Positions 27,879-36,620 are shown, counted from the stretch's first letter. The stretch is DNA of 64,000 nt from Marinobacter sediminicola (GCF_031157525.1 NZ_JAVIXR010000002.1:426917-490916), one strand, 5' to 3'. The notes: generated from the sequence alone by a model not told the origin. Made by a program: numbers and translations.

Positions 27879-28421
27879 ATGTTCTCAAAAAAATACCACG
27901 CACTTTCCTTCACCTTGATACTGTCCAGCGCGCCATTGATGGCCGCAGACAACCCAGGCTCACACCAACACGGCCATGCGCAAATGCAACTCGCATTCGC
28001 GGATAACCAGGTTGAAATACTACTCACATCCCCGGCTGGCAACATGCTGGGGTTCGAGCACCACCCTCGCACACCTGAGCAGCACCAGACTGAAGAGCGT
28101 GTCACTCATTGGTTAGGCGAAAATCCGCTAGTTAATACTCCGGAGTCAACCTGCCAGATACAGGCCACCACGGTTCAGCATGAGGTTGCAGGCGGTCACG
28201 ATCATGGGGGGCACAGCCACGGGGACGAGAGCCAGCACGCTGATATCACTGTCACCCAGATTCTGAACTGCACCGGGCTGGATAATTCAACTTCTCTGAC
28301 CACACCACTCATCGCCCACTTCCCGGCTCTGGAGCATCTTGATATTGCCTGGGCCGGCCCGGATGGCCAGGGTGCAGCTCGCTTAGGGCAAGGTGAGAGT
28401 TCTTTCAGGGTCGGGCGCTGA
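27879..28421 (+). CDS. ZrgA-like zinc-uptake periplasmic protein (DUF2796)
   Basis: A 180-residue exported protein. A signal peptide (SFTLILSSAPLMAADNP) is followed by the DUF2796 layout: GSHQHGHAQMQLAF, EILLTSPAGNMLGFEH, a His/Asp-rich loop GGHDHGGHSHGDESQHAD and a conserved Cys pair (STCQIQ, LNCTGL). The His cluster is a likely zinc-binding site. Vibrio ZrgA and its Pseudomonas counterpart belong to zinc-starvation loci. An in-frame ATG exists at 27867, but a GGA/TAGG ribosome site favours 27879. A Zur-like box lies just upstream. Confidence 0.82.
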   Translation: MFSKKYHALSFTLILSSAPLMAADNPGSHQHGHAQMQLAFADNQVEILLTSPAGNMLGFEHHPRTPEQHQTEERVTHWLGENPLVNTPESTCQIQATTVQHEVAGGHDHGGHSHGDESQHADITVTQILNCTGLDNSTSLTTPLIAHFPALEHLDIAWAGPDGQGAARLGQGESSFRVGR

Positions 28422-28423
28422 CC

Positions 28424-28942
28424 CTACTCCTCATAGGGCTCAACCGCCTCCGCCACCATTGAATAGGATGACGTACCAACACCTGTTTCTGTTCGGTCGA
28501 TAACCAGCGTGCCTTCAATCCAGACAGGATCGTAGAGAGCCTCGAGCTTGAACCCCTGTTTGTATTTAATGTGGATGATCTGATTGGGCGGCGGAGGCGG
28601 CACGTGGATGCAGGCACCGTAATAGGGCACCAGAAAGAACTCCAGAATGCGCATATCGTTGGTGGTTTTTAGGGGCACCACAAAACCCGGTATACGGCCT
28701 TTAACACTGGCCATCTCGGGGACAACCCTGCCGGTCATGATTTCGTCTGGCAGCAAGGCGGGGCCGTCGCCCTCATGCTCCAGTTCGGGCATATTTTCCA
28801 GCAGGGCCAGATCTTCTGCTGGCATGAGCTCCAGCCAGTCGATTTCCCGGAGCTCTGAGTATGCTGGCATGGGAAAGCTCAGCAAGAGAATCAACACCGC
28901 CGAAACCGGAGCCCAGGCAGAGGAACGTGAAGTAGAGATCAT
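28424..28942 (-). CDS. DUF3299 exported protein
   Basis: A 172-residue protein with a signal peptide (APVSAVLILLLSFPMPAYS). The body has the DUF3299 pattern: IDWLELMPAEDLALLE, GRIPGFVVPLKT, EFFLVPYYGACIHVPPPPPNQ and GTSSYSMVAEAV. Function is unknown, but it accompanies ZrgA-like and ABC genes in zinc loci of other gammaproteobacteria. GGAGAG about 9 bases before the ATG at 28942 fixes the start. It is on the strand opposite to its partners, converging with the ZrgA-like gene (2 bp apart) and divergent from the ABC genes. Confidence 0.82.
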   Translation of the reverse strand: MISTSRSSAWAPVSAVLILLLSFPMPAYSELREIDWLELMPAEDLALLENMPELEHEGDGPALLPDEIMTGRVVPEMASVKGRIPGFVVPLKTTNDMRILEFFLVPYYGACIHVPPPPPNQIIHIKYKQGFKLEALYDPVWIEGTLVIDRTETGVGTSSYSMVAEAVEPYEE

Positions 28943-29043
28943 TAACAAAGCTCTCCGGAAAACCAACAGCCATTATAGTGCACACGATTTCAGTGCACAT
29001 GAATAGTAGCCAGACATAATACACGGGGCAGATAGCGATCAAC

Positions 29044-29760
29044 ATGAACAGCCAGTCAGAATCCAGCGCGCACTCTCCTGAACATGCGCCAGCGGCGATC
29101 GACGTCAAAAATCTTAGCTTTTGCTGGGGTAACCAACAGCCGACACTGCTGTTCCCTGATCTCACACTACCTCAGGGCGAACACCTCTTTCTTCATGGCC
29201 CGAGCGGCACGGGGAAAAGTACGTTTCTGAGCCTTCTTGCCGGCATGCTCGCACCAGCTGCGGGCGCCATCAAACTGCTGGGCACTGACATCCACCAACT
29301 GGGTGCGGGCAAGCGTGACCGCTTCCGGGCAGACCACATGGGCGTTATATTCCAGCAGTTCAACCTGGTGCCCTACCTCACAGCCGAGGCCAATGTGACC
29401 CTGCCCTGCAGGCTGTCACATCGGCGCAAGGCTGCCACCGGCGAGGCGCCAGCTGCCGCCGCTCAGAGGTTACTGGCGGCTCTGGCCATTCCACAGAGCC
29501 ACTGGCAACGCAAGGTTACTCAGCTCAGCATTGGTCAGCAGCAGCGCATTGCCGCTGCACGGGCGCTGATCGGTGCGCCGGAGATTATTCTGGCGGATGA
29601 GCCCACATCCGCGTTGGACAGTGATAATCGCGACCGCTTTATTCAGCTATTGCTAACCATGGCTGAACAACGCAACACGTCCGTGCTGTTCGTCAGCCAT
29701 GATCGCTCGCTGGCCCAGCACTTTCATCACCAGCTAGAACTCGGGCAGGTAACCGCATGA
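29044..29760 (+). CDS. ABC transporter ATP-binding protein (zinc locus)
   Basis: A 238-residue ATPase of the LolD/MacB-like group. Walker A GPSGTGKST (about residues 58-66), Q-loop VIFQQFNLVPYLTAEANV, signature LSIGQQQRIAAARAL, Walker B IILADEPTSALD and the switch His in FVSHDRSL are all intact. It is coupled to the FtsX-like permease gene by an ATGA overlap. With the DUF2796 and DUF3299 genes it forms a set seen in zinc-uptake loci. No operator as good as the one at 27841 was found in the 28943-29043 promoter region. Confidence 0.92.
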   Translation: MNSQSESSAHSPEHAPAAIDVKNLSFCWGNQQPTLLFPDLTLPQGEHLFLHGPSGTGKSTFLSLLAGMLAPAAGAIKLLGTDIHQLGAGKRDRFRADHMGVIFQQFNLVPYLTAEANVTLPCRLSHRRKAATGEAPAAAAQRLLAALAIPQSHWQRKVTQLSIGQQQRIAAARALIGAPEIILADEPTSALDSDNRDRFIQLLLTMAEQRNTSVLFVSHDRSLAQHFHHQLELGQVTA

Positions 29761-31031
29761 AGGCTCGTCTCGCATTATCACTGGCAAGTGCCAGCCTGTG
29801 GCACCGGCGCAAAGTGCTGGCCCTGGTGTGCCTCACCCTCACCTTGAGCGTCACCCTTCTGCTCGGAATCCAGTATCTGCGCACGGAAGTGAAGCAGTCC
29901 TTTACCAGCACCATCAGCGATACCGATCTGATTATCGGCGCCCGCAGTGGCCAGCTTAACCTGCTGATGTACACGGTGTTCCATATCGGCGATGCCACCA
30001 ACAACATCCGCTGGTCCACATTTCAGGATCTTAAACAGGACGCGCGCATTGATTGGTTGATTCCCATTTCTCTGGGCGACAGCTACAAGGGCTTTCGGGT
30101 TGTCGGCACAGACAAAGGTTTTGCCGAGCATTTCCGGTTTGGCAGGGGCCAGCCTCTGAACCTTGCTGCCGGCCATTGGTTTGACGGAATTTTCGATGTG
30201 GTACTGGGTGCCGGCGTTGCCAGAACCCTGACCCATGGCCTCGGAGATAAAATCATACTGTCCCATGGCGGCGGGCGCACAAGCTTCTCGAATCACAAAG
30301 ACACCCCCTTCACCGTGACCGGCATTCTTGAGGCCACGGGCACACCGGTTGATCAGGCGGTCTATATCAGCCTGCAAGGCATGGAGGCTATACACGTTGG
30401 CTGGGAATCGGGTATCGCCATTCCCGGTCGCACGCTCACCCCGGAGAAGGCACAAAACCGGGACTTAACACCCAAAACTATTACCGCTGTTTTTGCCGGT
30501 CTGGATCGCAAGATCCTCACGTTTCGCGTGCAGCGTGATCTGAACCAGTACGCGGGCGAACCACTCTCGGCCATGTTGCCCGGCGTGGCCTTGAGTGAAC
30601 TGTGGCGACTGATGAGCCAGTTTGAGCAGGCACTGCTTGGCATCACCGGATTCGTAGTGGTGACGAGCCTGATCGGTCTGATTGCGGTACTGCTCACACT
30701 GCAAACCCAACGCGCCCACGAAATCGCAATTTTGCGTGCTACAGGTGCCTCTCCCGGCCTGATTGCAAGCCTCTACCTTATCGAGTGCCTGGCACTTGCC
30801 CTTGGAGCCTGTGTAATTTCGCTGGCATTGGGTGCTTTGGCGATTTCAATGTTTGGCCCCTGGCTGCTGACAAATTATGGAATTCAGCTTCAATTACGCC
30901 CATTAACCTTCGAAGAATGGTCTCTACTGATATCCGTGCCGCTGGCCGCGCTGTTAGTAGCGCTTATTCCGGCCTTCAGCGCTTGGCGGCAAAGCCGTTC
31001 TCAGGGCTTTGGAAGCCCCGGTGAGACGTGA
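29757..31031 (+). CDS. FtsX-like ABC transporter permease (zinc locus)
   Basis: A 424-residue inner-membrane protein. One helix near the N-terminus is followed by a large periplasmic MacB-core-like domain (about residues 45-270) and an FtsX domain with three helices at the C-terminus (ALLGITGFVVVTSLIGLIAV; IASLYLIECLALALGACV; WSLLISVPLAALLVALIP). This 4-TM MacB/LolC-like layout belongs to mechanotransmission-type ABC systems, which usually do not move the substrate through the membrane helices themselves. That makes its role in zinc supply interesting. Partner ATPase is immediately upstream. Confidence 0.9.
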   Translation: MKARLALSLASASLWHRRKVLALVCLTLTLSVTLLLGIQYLRTEVKQSFTSTISDTDLIIGARSGQLNLLMYTVFHIGDATNNIRWSTFQDLKQDARIDWLIPISLGDSYKGFRVVGTDKGFAEHFRFGRGQPLNLAAGHWFDGIFDVVLGAGVARTLTHGLGDKIILSHGGGRTSFSNHKDTPFTVTGILEATGTPVDQAVYISLQGMEAIHVGWESGIAIPGRTLTPEKAQNRDLTPKTITAVFAGLDRKILTFRVQRDLNQYAGEPLSAMLPGVALSELWRLMSQFEQALLGITGFVVVTSLIGLIAVLLTLQTQRAHEIAILRATGASPGLIASLYLIECLALALGACVISLALGALAISMFGPWLLTNYGIQLQLRPLTFEEWSLLISVPLAALLVALIPAFSAWRQSRSQGFGSPGET

Positions 31032-31091
31032 CAAAATCGTGCGCAGAAGCGTCAAAGAACGGAAGGCTTCAACTTATGACACGCGTGTAAA

Positions 31092-31120
31092 TTGACCGCT
31101 ATGCCACACGCACTTATAGT
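31092..31120 (+). promoter_or_regulatory. Sigma70 promoter before the zapB-like/zapA genes
   Basis: TTGACC (31092-31097) and TATAGT (31115-31120) are separated by exactly 17 bp, and the first gene starts 36 bp downstream. Confidence 0.65.
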
Positions 31121-31155
31121 TAGTCGCAATAACTTCAACCTATGCTGGGCACGTC

Positions 31156-31362
31156 ATGGAACAGTCCGAAGTACAAGCATTAGCGGACAAGCTGGACAAG
31201 CTGATCGAACACTGCCAAAAACTGGAGCAGAATAACGCTGCTCTGAGGCAGTTGCAGGATGACTGGAACCGGGAACGGGCCCAGCTTATGCAAAAAAATG
31301 ATCTTGCCAAAAACAAGATCGAAGCCATGATCGGTCGCCTTCGGGCACTGGAGCACCATTGA
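31156..31362 (+). CDS. TIGR02449 family small coiled-coil protein (ZapB-like)
   Basis: A 68-residue protein, a single coiled coil (heptads across LADKLDKLIEHCQKLEQNNAALRQ, ending KIEAMIGRLRALE). It matches the TIGR02449 family that precedes zapA in pseudomonads and relatives and resembles cell-division factor ZapB. Its stop overlaps the zapA ATG by one base, so the pair is translationally coupled. Division-related function is inferred from context. Confidence 0.85.
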   Translation: MEQSEVQALADKLDKLIEHCQKLEQNNAALRQLQDDWNRERAQLMQKNDLAKNKIEAMIGRLRALEHH

Positions 31363-31658
31363 TGTCCAAGCAACCTACTACCGTTGAGGTGAAAATTCTC
31401 GACAAGGAATATCTGGTCGCCTGCCCTCCTGAAGCACAGGAGGCACTGATTCGGGCAGCCAGACACCTCGACAGCAAGATGCGGGAAATTCGTACCGGCG
31501 GCAAGGTATTCGGCACCGAGCGCATCGCCGTGATGGCCGCACTGAACATGACCCACGATTTGCTAGAACGGGACACCATGTCAGAAGCCACCAGCACGCT
31601 CCTGAAAGCCATGGACAGCAAGCTGGAAAACGCCCTCGGCGAGCCTTCAAACCACTGA
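31362..31658 (+). CDS. zapA: Cell division protein ZapA
   Basis: A 98-residue FtsZ-ring-associated protein. VEVKILDKEYLVACPPEAQEAL is the N-terminal beta domain (residues of about 8-29), followed by HLDSKMREIRTGGKVFGTER and a long C-terminal coiled coil from about residue 50. ZapA tetramers bundle FtsZ filaments at mid-cell. A TTG three bases upstream is in frame, but the ATG overlapping the previous stop is the natural start. 6S RNA follows directly. Confidence 0.93.
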   Translation: MSKQPTTVEVKILDKEYLVACPPEAQEALIRAARHLDSKMREIRTGGKVFGTERIAVMAALNMTHDLLERDTMSEATSTLLKAMDSKLENALGEPSNH

Positions 31659-31683
31659 TTTATGGTTGTTTCCCCGATAGGTG

Positions 31684-31714
31684 TTGCAATCGCACCCGGA
31701 TCTGGCCCTATAAT
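31684..31714 (+). promoter_or_regulatory. Promoter of the 6S RNA gene
   Basis: A perfect TATAAT at 31709-31714 with TTGCAA at 31684-31689 (19-bp spacing, long). Predicted initiation near 31721 coincides with the 5' end of the 6S RNA closing stem. Confidence 0.6.
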
Positions 31715-31720
31715 GGATTC

Positions 31721-31898
31721 ACTTCCTGGGCTGTTCGCTGGTCGAACTCGTCCTCGAGCCGATGCGCTTTACCCAGGTGGCTACTCTAGGGCATTGTGAG
31801 CATGTCCCCGCAGGGGGAAAGCCTAATATGTCACAGCGGCCGCCGACCTTGAACTTTGGGTTCAAGGGCCACGTTCGATAACGGCAGCTCGGGAAGCT
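31721..31898 (+). ncRNA. ssrS: 6S RNA
   Basis: About 178 nt between zapA and the 5-formyl-THF cyclo-ligase gene, the standard place for ssrS. The 5' end CTTCCTGGGCTG pairs with the 3' end CAGCTCGGGAAG to close the long hairpin. Conserved 6S segments are visible: TGTTCGC near the 5' end, GAGCCGATG, TGAGCATG near 31798, AAAGCCTAATATG and ACCTTGAACTTTGGGTTCAA near 31848-31867. 6S RNA mimics an open promoter and traps sigma70 RNA polymerase in stationary phase. Ends are estimated to within a few bases. Confidence 0.88.
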
Positions 31899-31903
31899 TT
31901 ATT

Positions 31904-32542
31904 TTGAGCCAGACTACCGACTCACACCCCTCCGAATTCGATTTACCCCCCTCGTCCCGCAACGCATTACGAAAGCATTTGCGCCAACTCAGGTGTGCAC
32001 TGTCAGCACGGGACCAGGAACAGGCCTCGGCTTCTCTTGCTCTGAATCTGCTGAAAAATCCGGACCTATACAGAGCCAAGCACATTGCCATCTATCTGCC
32101 CAACGATGGCGAGATTGATCCACATCCTTACATGGCCATGGCTAGGGCCCGTAGCAAAGAAGTTCACTTTTACCTGCCGGTACTGCACCCGATCCATCCT
32201 GGCAGGCTGGTTTTCAGCCCCTACTACGATGGCATCGAACTGACGGCCAATCGCTTTGGCATCCCCGAACCAGCTTTCAGCAAAGGGCTCAGACGACCAG
32301 CATGGGCGCTAGACGCGGTGATGTTTCCATTGGTGGGATTTGATGCAAACGGCGGACGACTGGGAATGGGAGGCGGATTTTACGATCGCACGTTCGCGTT
32401 CACCCGCCTGCGCCCGCGGCTGGCACCGAAGCTCATAGGCCTGGCTCACAACTTCCAGAAGGTAGACAAGCTACCCATTGAGCCCTGGGACGTACCACTG
32501 CATAGCGTGGTGACGGACTCGCAGGTGTATCGGGTAAAGTAA
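31904..32542 (+). CDS. ygfA: 5-formyltetrahydrofolate cyclo-ligase
   Basis: A protein of about 212 residues that converts 5-formyl-THF to 5,10-methenyl-THF with ATP. RNALRKHLRQLRCALS is the N-terminal helix, IAIYLPNDGEIDPHPYM the substrate segment, and VGFDANGGRLGMGGGFYDRTF the conserved ATP-binding block. The start is uncertain: the frame is open back into the 6S RNA, and no ATG fits. TTG at 31904, with GGGAAG about 8 bases before it, gives a sensible N-terminus. Co-transcription with 6S RNA, as in E. coli, is likely. Confidence 0.9.
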   Translation: MSQTTDSHPSEFDLPPSSRNALRKHLRQLRCALSARDQEQASASLALNLLKNPDLYRAKHIAIYLPNDGEIDPHPYMAMARARSKEVHFYLPVLHPIHPGRLVFSPYYDGIELTANRFGIPEPAFSKGLRRPAWALDAVMFPLVGFDANGGRLGMGGGFYDRTFAFTRLRPRLAPKLIGLAHNFQKVDKLPIEPWDVPLHSVVTDSQVYRVK

Positions 32543-32561
32543 TGCGGAGTGCGTTAAGGGG

Positions 32562-32735
32562 TCAGCGGAACTCTGACCGGGTAGTGGCCGAATACGCGGA
32601 AACTGGCTCAACAGAATTTTTCGTTGCAGTCGCGGGCCTGCCTTCCGATGCCTGTAGCGACGTAAACCCTGTAATTACAAGGCCGACAGCAAAGATCAGC
32701 ACAATGGCCCGGATAATATCAGGCTTGCCACCCAT
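32562..32735 (-). CDS. Candidate 57-residue single-TM protein
   Basis: A short minus-strand frame: a cytoplasmic start (MGGKPDIIRA), one strongly hydrophobic segment (IVLIFAVGLVITGFTSL, residues of about 11-27) and a Thr/Ser/Ala-rich tail. AGGA lies 10 bases before the ATG. Its hydrophobic profile and start look more real than the overlapping 92-codon plus-strand frame. No family is recognised. It lies downstream of ilvA on the same strand, convergent with the cyclo-ligase gene. Confidence 0.45.
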   Translation of the reverse strand: MGGKPDIIRAIVLIFAVGLVITGFTSLQASEGRPATATKNSVEPVSAYSATTRSEFR

Positions 32736-32937
32736 GACACTTATTCCTGTTCCAAATAATGTTAAATCTGCGAGAAATCAGCCCTCTATTCTTGTTTCCA
32801 AGAATTGCTCGAAAGACTAACACGCATTCTGAATTTTACAATTTTTGACAGGTTAAAGTTCAGTAAGAAAAACAGGGGCGTGCGGATAAAGAGGAGCCAG
32901 CCCGGGAGCTATCGCCCGGACCAGCTAATCAATAGAA

Positions 32938-34473
32938 TCAGGATGCCTTTCCGTTACCGGCACCCAAAAACAACTGGTAAGCCTCGTTGTCCGTCATGTT
33001 TTCATAACGGAAACCTACTTTGCCCAGCATGGCTTCAAAGTCTTTTACCTCATCATCCTCTACTTGCGCACCCAACAGCACACGGCTATATGCGGCGCCG
33101 TGGTTGCGGTAGTGGAACATCGAAATATTCCAGCGCGTTCCCAGCGACATCAGGAGTTTCAAAAGCGCCCCCGGGCGCTCCGGGAATTCGAACTGGAACA
33201 CCTTCTCATTGGTGATGGTGGGCGCGTGGCCACCCACCATATGGCGAATATGCTGCTTGGCCATGTCACTGTCTGTGAGGTCGAGAACGGAATAGCCGTT
33301 TTCGCGAAGATCCTGCACCAACTCGTCTCTGCCCAGGCCGCCGGCCTGAACCTGAACACCCACAAAAATCGTTGCCTTGCCTGCATCAGCGTAGCGATAG
33401 TTAAACTCAGTAATGCTGCGCTTGTGCAAGGCGTTAATGAATGTTTTGAAAGCCCCCGGCTTCTCTGGAATGGTCACCGCAAGGATGGCCTCGCGCTTCT
33501 CACCGATTTCCGTGCGCTCTGAAACGTACCGCAGGCGATCGAAGTTCATGTTGGCGCCGCTCAAGGTGGCAACCAGGTTTTCATTCTCGATCTTTTCCCG
33601 CTCGATGTACTTCTTGATACCGGCAACGCCCAACGCACCCGCGGGTTCGGCGATCGAGCGGGTATCTTCAAAAATGTCCTTGATAGCAGCGCAGATCTCA
33701 TCGGTAGAGACGGTAATGACCTCATCCACGTGATCCTTGCAGATTTCCCATGGATACTTGCCAATCTGCTTTACTGCCACACCGTCAGCAAAGATGCCCA
33801 CCTCGTCCAGAACCACGCGCTTGCCGGCCTTCATGGCCGCTTGCAGGCAATTGGAGTCTTCCGGCTCCACACCGATCACCTTGATTTCAGGGCGCAGGTA
33901 TTTGATGTAAGCAGCCATGCCGGCAATCAGGCCACCACCGCCCACACAGATAAATACCGCGTGGATAGGCTTGCTGAACTGCCAAAGCATCTCCATGGCG
34001 ACCGTGCCCTGCCCGGCAATCACATCGGGGTCGTCATAGGGCGGAATGTAGGTATAACCATGCTTTGCGACCAGCTCCTGGGCATGGGTAGCGGCTTCAT
34101 CAAAGGCATCACCCCTGAGCACTACCCGCGCTCCATGATCCCGGACAGAACGCACTTTGATCTCCGGCGTGGTCTGAGGCATCACGATAACAGCCTTGAT
34201 ACCCAGCTCTTTGGCAGCAAGCGCTACACCCTGCGCATGATTGCCCGCGGAAGCACAGATAACCCCTTTGGACTTCTGCTCTTCCGACAACTGAACAAGC
34301 CGGTTATACGCGCCGCGAATCTTGAAAGAAAACACCGGCTGAAGGTCTTCCCGCTTGAGCATAATGTTGTTGCCAAAGCGCTTGGACAGGCTGCGGGCTT
34401 CAGTTAGGGGTGTTTCGATGGCCACGTCATAGACGCGCGCATCGAGAATCTTCTTGATGTAGCGTTGCGGCAT
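32938..34473 (-). CDS. ilvA: Threonine ammonia-lyase (biosynthetic) IlvA
   Basis: A 511-residue PLP enzyme that deaminates threonine to 2-oxobutyrate, the first step to isoleucine. The PLP lysine lies in FSFKIRGAYN (near residue 60), SAGNHAQGVA and the Gly-rich phosphate loop VGGGGLIAGM follow, and two ACT-like regulatory domains fill residues of about 330-505 (AILAVTIPEKPGAFKTF and KVFQFEFPERPGALLKLL), as expected for the isoleucine-inhibited form. The ATG at 34471-34473 gives the family N-terminus MPQRYIKKIL. It is divergent from rpiA. Confidence 0.95.
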   Translation of the reverse strand: MPQRYIKKILDARVYDVAIETPLTEARSLSKRFGNNIMLKREDLQPVFSFKIRGAYNRLVQLSEEQKSKGVICASAGNHAQGVALAAKELGIKAVIVMPQTTPEIKVRSVRDHGARVVLRGDAFDEAATHAQELVAKHGYTYIPPYDDPDVIAGQGTVAMEMLWQFSKPIHAVFICVGGGGLIAGMAAYIKYLRPEIKVIGVEPEDSNCLQAAMKAGKRVVLDEVGIFADGVAVKQIGKYPWEICKDHVDEVITVSTDEICAAIKDIFEDTRSIAEPAGALGVAGIKKYIEREKIENENLVATLSGANMNFDRLRYVSERTEIGEKREAILAVTIPEKPGAFKTFINALHKRSITEFNYRYADAGKATIFVGVQVQAGGLGRDELVQDLRENGYSVLDLTDSDMAKQHIRHMVGGHAPTITNEKVFQFEFPERPGALLKLLMSLGTRWNISMFHYRNHGAAYSRVLLGAQVEDDEVKDFEAMLGKVGFRYENMTDNEAYQLFLGAGNGKAS

Positions 34474-34613
34474 GTTGGTTCCGGTTGCTGATGGGATGAA
34501 TGGTCGAGGAAAACCCACAGTGTAGGAAGTTTGCACCACGGTCGTCTATAAGCAGGCGCCTCTTAAGCGCTATAATGGCCCCGAACTCACACGATTTGCA
34601 CCCGGAGCGCCTA

Positions 34614-35294
34614 ATGACCCAGGACGAACTCAAGAAAGCCGTTGCCAAAGCGGCTGTGGATTACATCGCGCCGCGCCTGGAGCGTGACAGTATTATTGGC
34701 GTAGGCACAGGAAGCACCGCCAACTTCTTTATCGACATGCTCGCAGATCTGAAAAACGATTTTGACGGTGCTGTAGCGAGCTCGGAAGCAACGGCAGAGC
34801 GCCTGAAAAGACACGGCATTCCTGTATACGACCTGAACAGCGCCGGTGAGCTGGAGTTTTATGTAGATGGCGCAGACGAAACCAATGGACAGCTTGAGCT
34901 GATTAAAGGCGGCGGCGGCGCGTTGACCCGTGAAAAAATTGTGGCCGAGGTGGCCAAAACCTTCATTTGCATCGCCGACGGCTCGAAAAAAGTCGACATT
35001 CTGGGAGACTTTCCCCTCCCGGTAGAAGTACTGCCAATGGCACGCAGTCTGGTCGGCCGGGAAATCGTCAAGCTGGGGGGCGACCCGGTCTATCGCGACG
35101 GTTTTACAACCGACAATGGCAATATCATTCTCGATATCTACAACATGGATCTGTCTCGCCCCATTCAGGTGGAAGAGCGGTTGAATAACATTGTCGGCGT
35201 TGTGACCAACGGCCTGTTTGCCCGGCGCCCTGCAGACTTATTACTTCTGGGCACCGACTCCGGAGTGCAAAGCATCGCCCGCGCAGGTACATGA
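34614..35294 (+). CDS. rpiA: Ribose-5-phosphate isomerase A
   Basis: A 226-residue enzyme interconverting ribose-5-phosphate and ribulose-5-phosphate in the pentose phosphate path. [12 protein letters not shown] binds phosphate, DGADETN and [14 protein letters not shown] hold the active-site Asp, Lys and catalytic Glu. The frame runs further upstream, but GGAG seven bases before the ATG at 34614 and the family start MTQDELKK fix it. TATAAT at 34571-34576 is a likely -10 box, though no good -35 is seen. A strong terminator follows. Confidence 0.96.
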   Translation: MTQDELKKAVAKAAVDYIAPRLERDSIIGVGTGSTANFFIDMLADLKNDFDGAVASSEATAERLKRHGIPVYDLNSAGELEFYVDGADETNGQLELIKGGGGALTREKIVAEVAKTFICIADGSKKVDILGDFPLPVEVLPMARSLVGREIVKLGGDPVYRDGFTTDNGNIILDIYNMDLSRPIQVEERLNNIVGVVTNGLFARRPADLLLLGTDSGVQSIARAGT

Positions 35295-35310
35295 AACCCA
35301 AGCACCAACC

Positions 35311-35349
35311 CACAATAACTGCCGGCACCTTCTGCCGGTTTTTATTGTG
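35311..35349. terminator. Bidirectional Rho-independent terminator after rpiA
   Basis: CCGGCA and TGCCGG form the core stem (loop CCTTC), followed by a T5 run. Outer arms CACAATAA and TTATTGTG extend the pairing, giving an A-run on one side and a T-run on the other. It begins 16 bp past the rpiA stop. Confidence 0.85.
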
Positions 35350-35441
35350 GCGCACACCAAACCAAGCGCTTGCTTGGGGCATGGAAATCAGTAACACTGA
35401 CGGCATCAACAATTTATATAGCCAATGTAGAGGTGCTTTCA

Positions 35442-36581
35442 GTGTCTGATTACTTCAACGATACCCATGAACAGGCCCGCTTGACCGCCCGCAAATTCAT
35501 TGAAACCCACGTGCGCCCATACATCGACGAATGGGAAGAAGACGGTGAGTTTCCCCGGGAAATCTACAAAAAAGCCGGGGACGCCGGCCTGCTGGGCATT
35601 GGTTTCCCTGAGGCTTTGGGCGGAGTGAGTGAAGGCGACATTTTCCTGAAAGTAGCGGTGTCTGAAGAACTGATGCGTTCCACATCCGGCGGTTTTGTTG
35701 CCAGCATTGGCTCTCTCGACATTGGCTTGCCACCCGTTGCCAAGTGGGCCAAGAAAGAGATTCGGGAGCAGATTGTGCCCTCGGTTCTGAGTGGTGATAA
35801 AATTTCTGCGCTGGCGATCACTGAGCCGGGCGGCGGTTCCGACGTAGCCAACCTGAAAACCCGCGCCGTAAAAGACGGCGATCACTACATCGTGAACGGC
35901 AGCAAAACCTTCATTACCAGCGGCACACGGGCCGACCACTTCACCGTAGCCGTAAGAACCGGGGGCGAAGGCCATGCTGGCATCAGCTTGCTACTCATCG
36001 ACCGCGACATGCCCGGTTTCTCCAATGGCAACAAACTCAAAAAGATGGGCTGGTGGGCCAGCGATACAGCCGAGCTGTTCTTTGAAGACTGCCGGGTACC
36101 TGCAGACCGCCTGATCGGCGCAGAGAACGCCGGCTTTATCGCTATCATGAGCAACTTCCTGGCGGAGCGCCTCAGCCTGTCCATCATGGCTTACATGACC
36201 GCACAACTCGCGTACGAAGCTGCCATAGAGTACGTAAAACAGCGCCAGGCATTTGGCCGACCGGTTTCCGGTTTCCAGGTGACTCGCCACAAGCTGGTCG
36301 ACATGGCTACCCAAATCGACGTGGCTCGTGAATACACCTACCGCTGTGCAGCATTGATGCAGGCTGGCAAAAACCCCATCAAACAAGTGGCCATGGCGAA
36401 AAACTTCTCAGTGGACATCTGCGAAAAAGTCACGCGGGAAGCGGTGCAGCTTTTTGGCGGCATGGGCTTCATGCGGGAATCCGTGGTGGACCGGCTTTAT
36501 CGAGATACGAAAATCCTGTCGATTGGCGGGGGTACTACGGAAATCATGAAGGAACTGATTGCGAAGCAGATCAAACTATAA
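35442..36581 (+). CDS. Acyl-CoA dehydrogenase, long-chain-like
   Basis: A 379-residue flavoprotein for the first oxidation of acyl-CoA. LAITEPGGGSDVANLKTRA and WWASDTAELFFEDCRVP are FAD/substrate-binding family blocks; AIEYVKQRQAFGRPVSGFQ and QLFGGMGFMRESVVDRLYRD follow. The C-terminal motif is IGGGTTEIMKELIA: the catalytic Glu of medium-chain enzymes is replaced by Gly, as in long-chain and isovaleryl types, where a Glu in the preceding helix (here within LAYEAAIEYV) acts instead. AGAGGTG ahead of a GTG at 35442 fixes the start. The exact substrate is not determinable. Confidence 0.9.
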   Translation: MSDYFNDTHEQARLTARKFIETHVRPYIDEWEEDGEFPREIYKKAGDAGLLGIGFPEALGGVSEGDIFLKVAVSEELMRSTSGGFVASIGSLDIGLPPVAKWAKKEIREQIVPSVLSGDKISALAITEPGGGSDVANLKTRAVKDGDHYIVNGSKTFITSGTRADHFTVAVRTGGEGHAGISLLLIDRDMPGFSNGNKLKKMGWWASDTAELFFEDCRVPADRLIGAENAGFIAIMSNFLAERLSLSIMAYMTAQLAYEAAIEYVKQRQAFGRPVSGFQVTRHKLVDMATQIDVAREYTYRCAALMQAGKNPIKQVAMAKNFSVDICEKVTREAVQLFGGMGFMRESVVDRLYRDTKILSIGGGTTEIMKELIAKQIKL

Positions 36582-36620
36582 GTTTTCTGCATGCCTTCAG
36601 TACCGCCTACTTCGGAGTCC

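Noticed and set aside
32542..32820. 92-codon plus-strand frame after the cyclo-ligase gene
   Set aside because: Amino acid composition is unlike a real protein and there is no ribosome site; the minus-strand 57-residue frame is more plausible.
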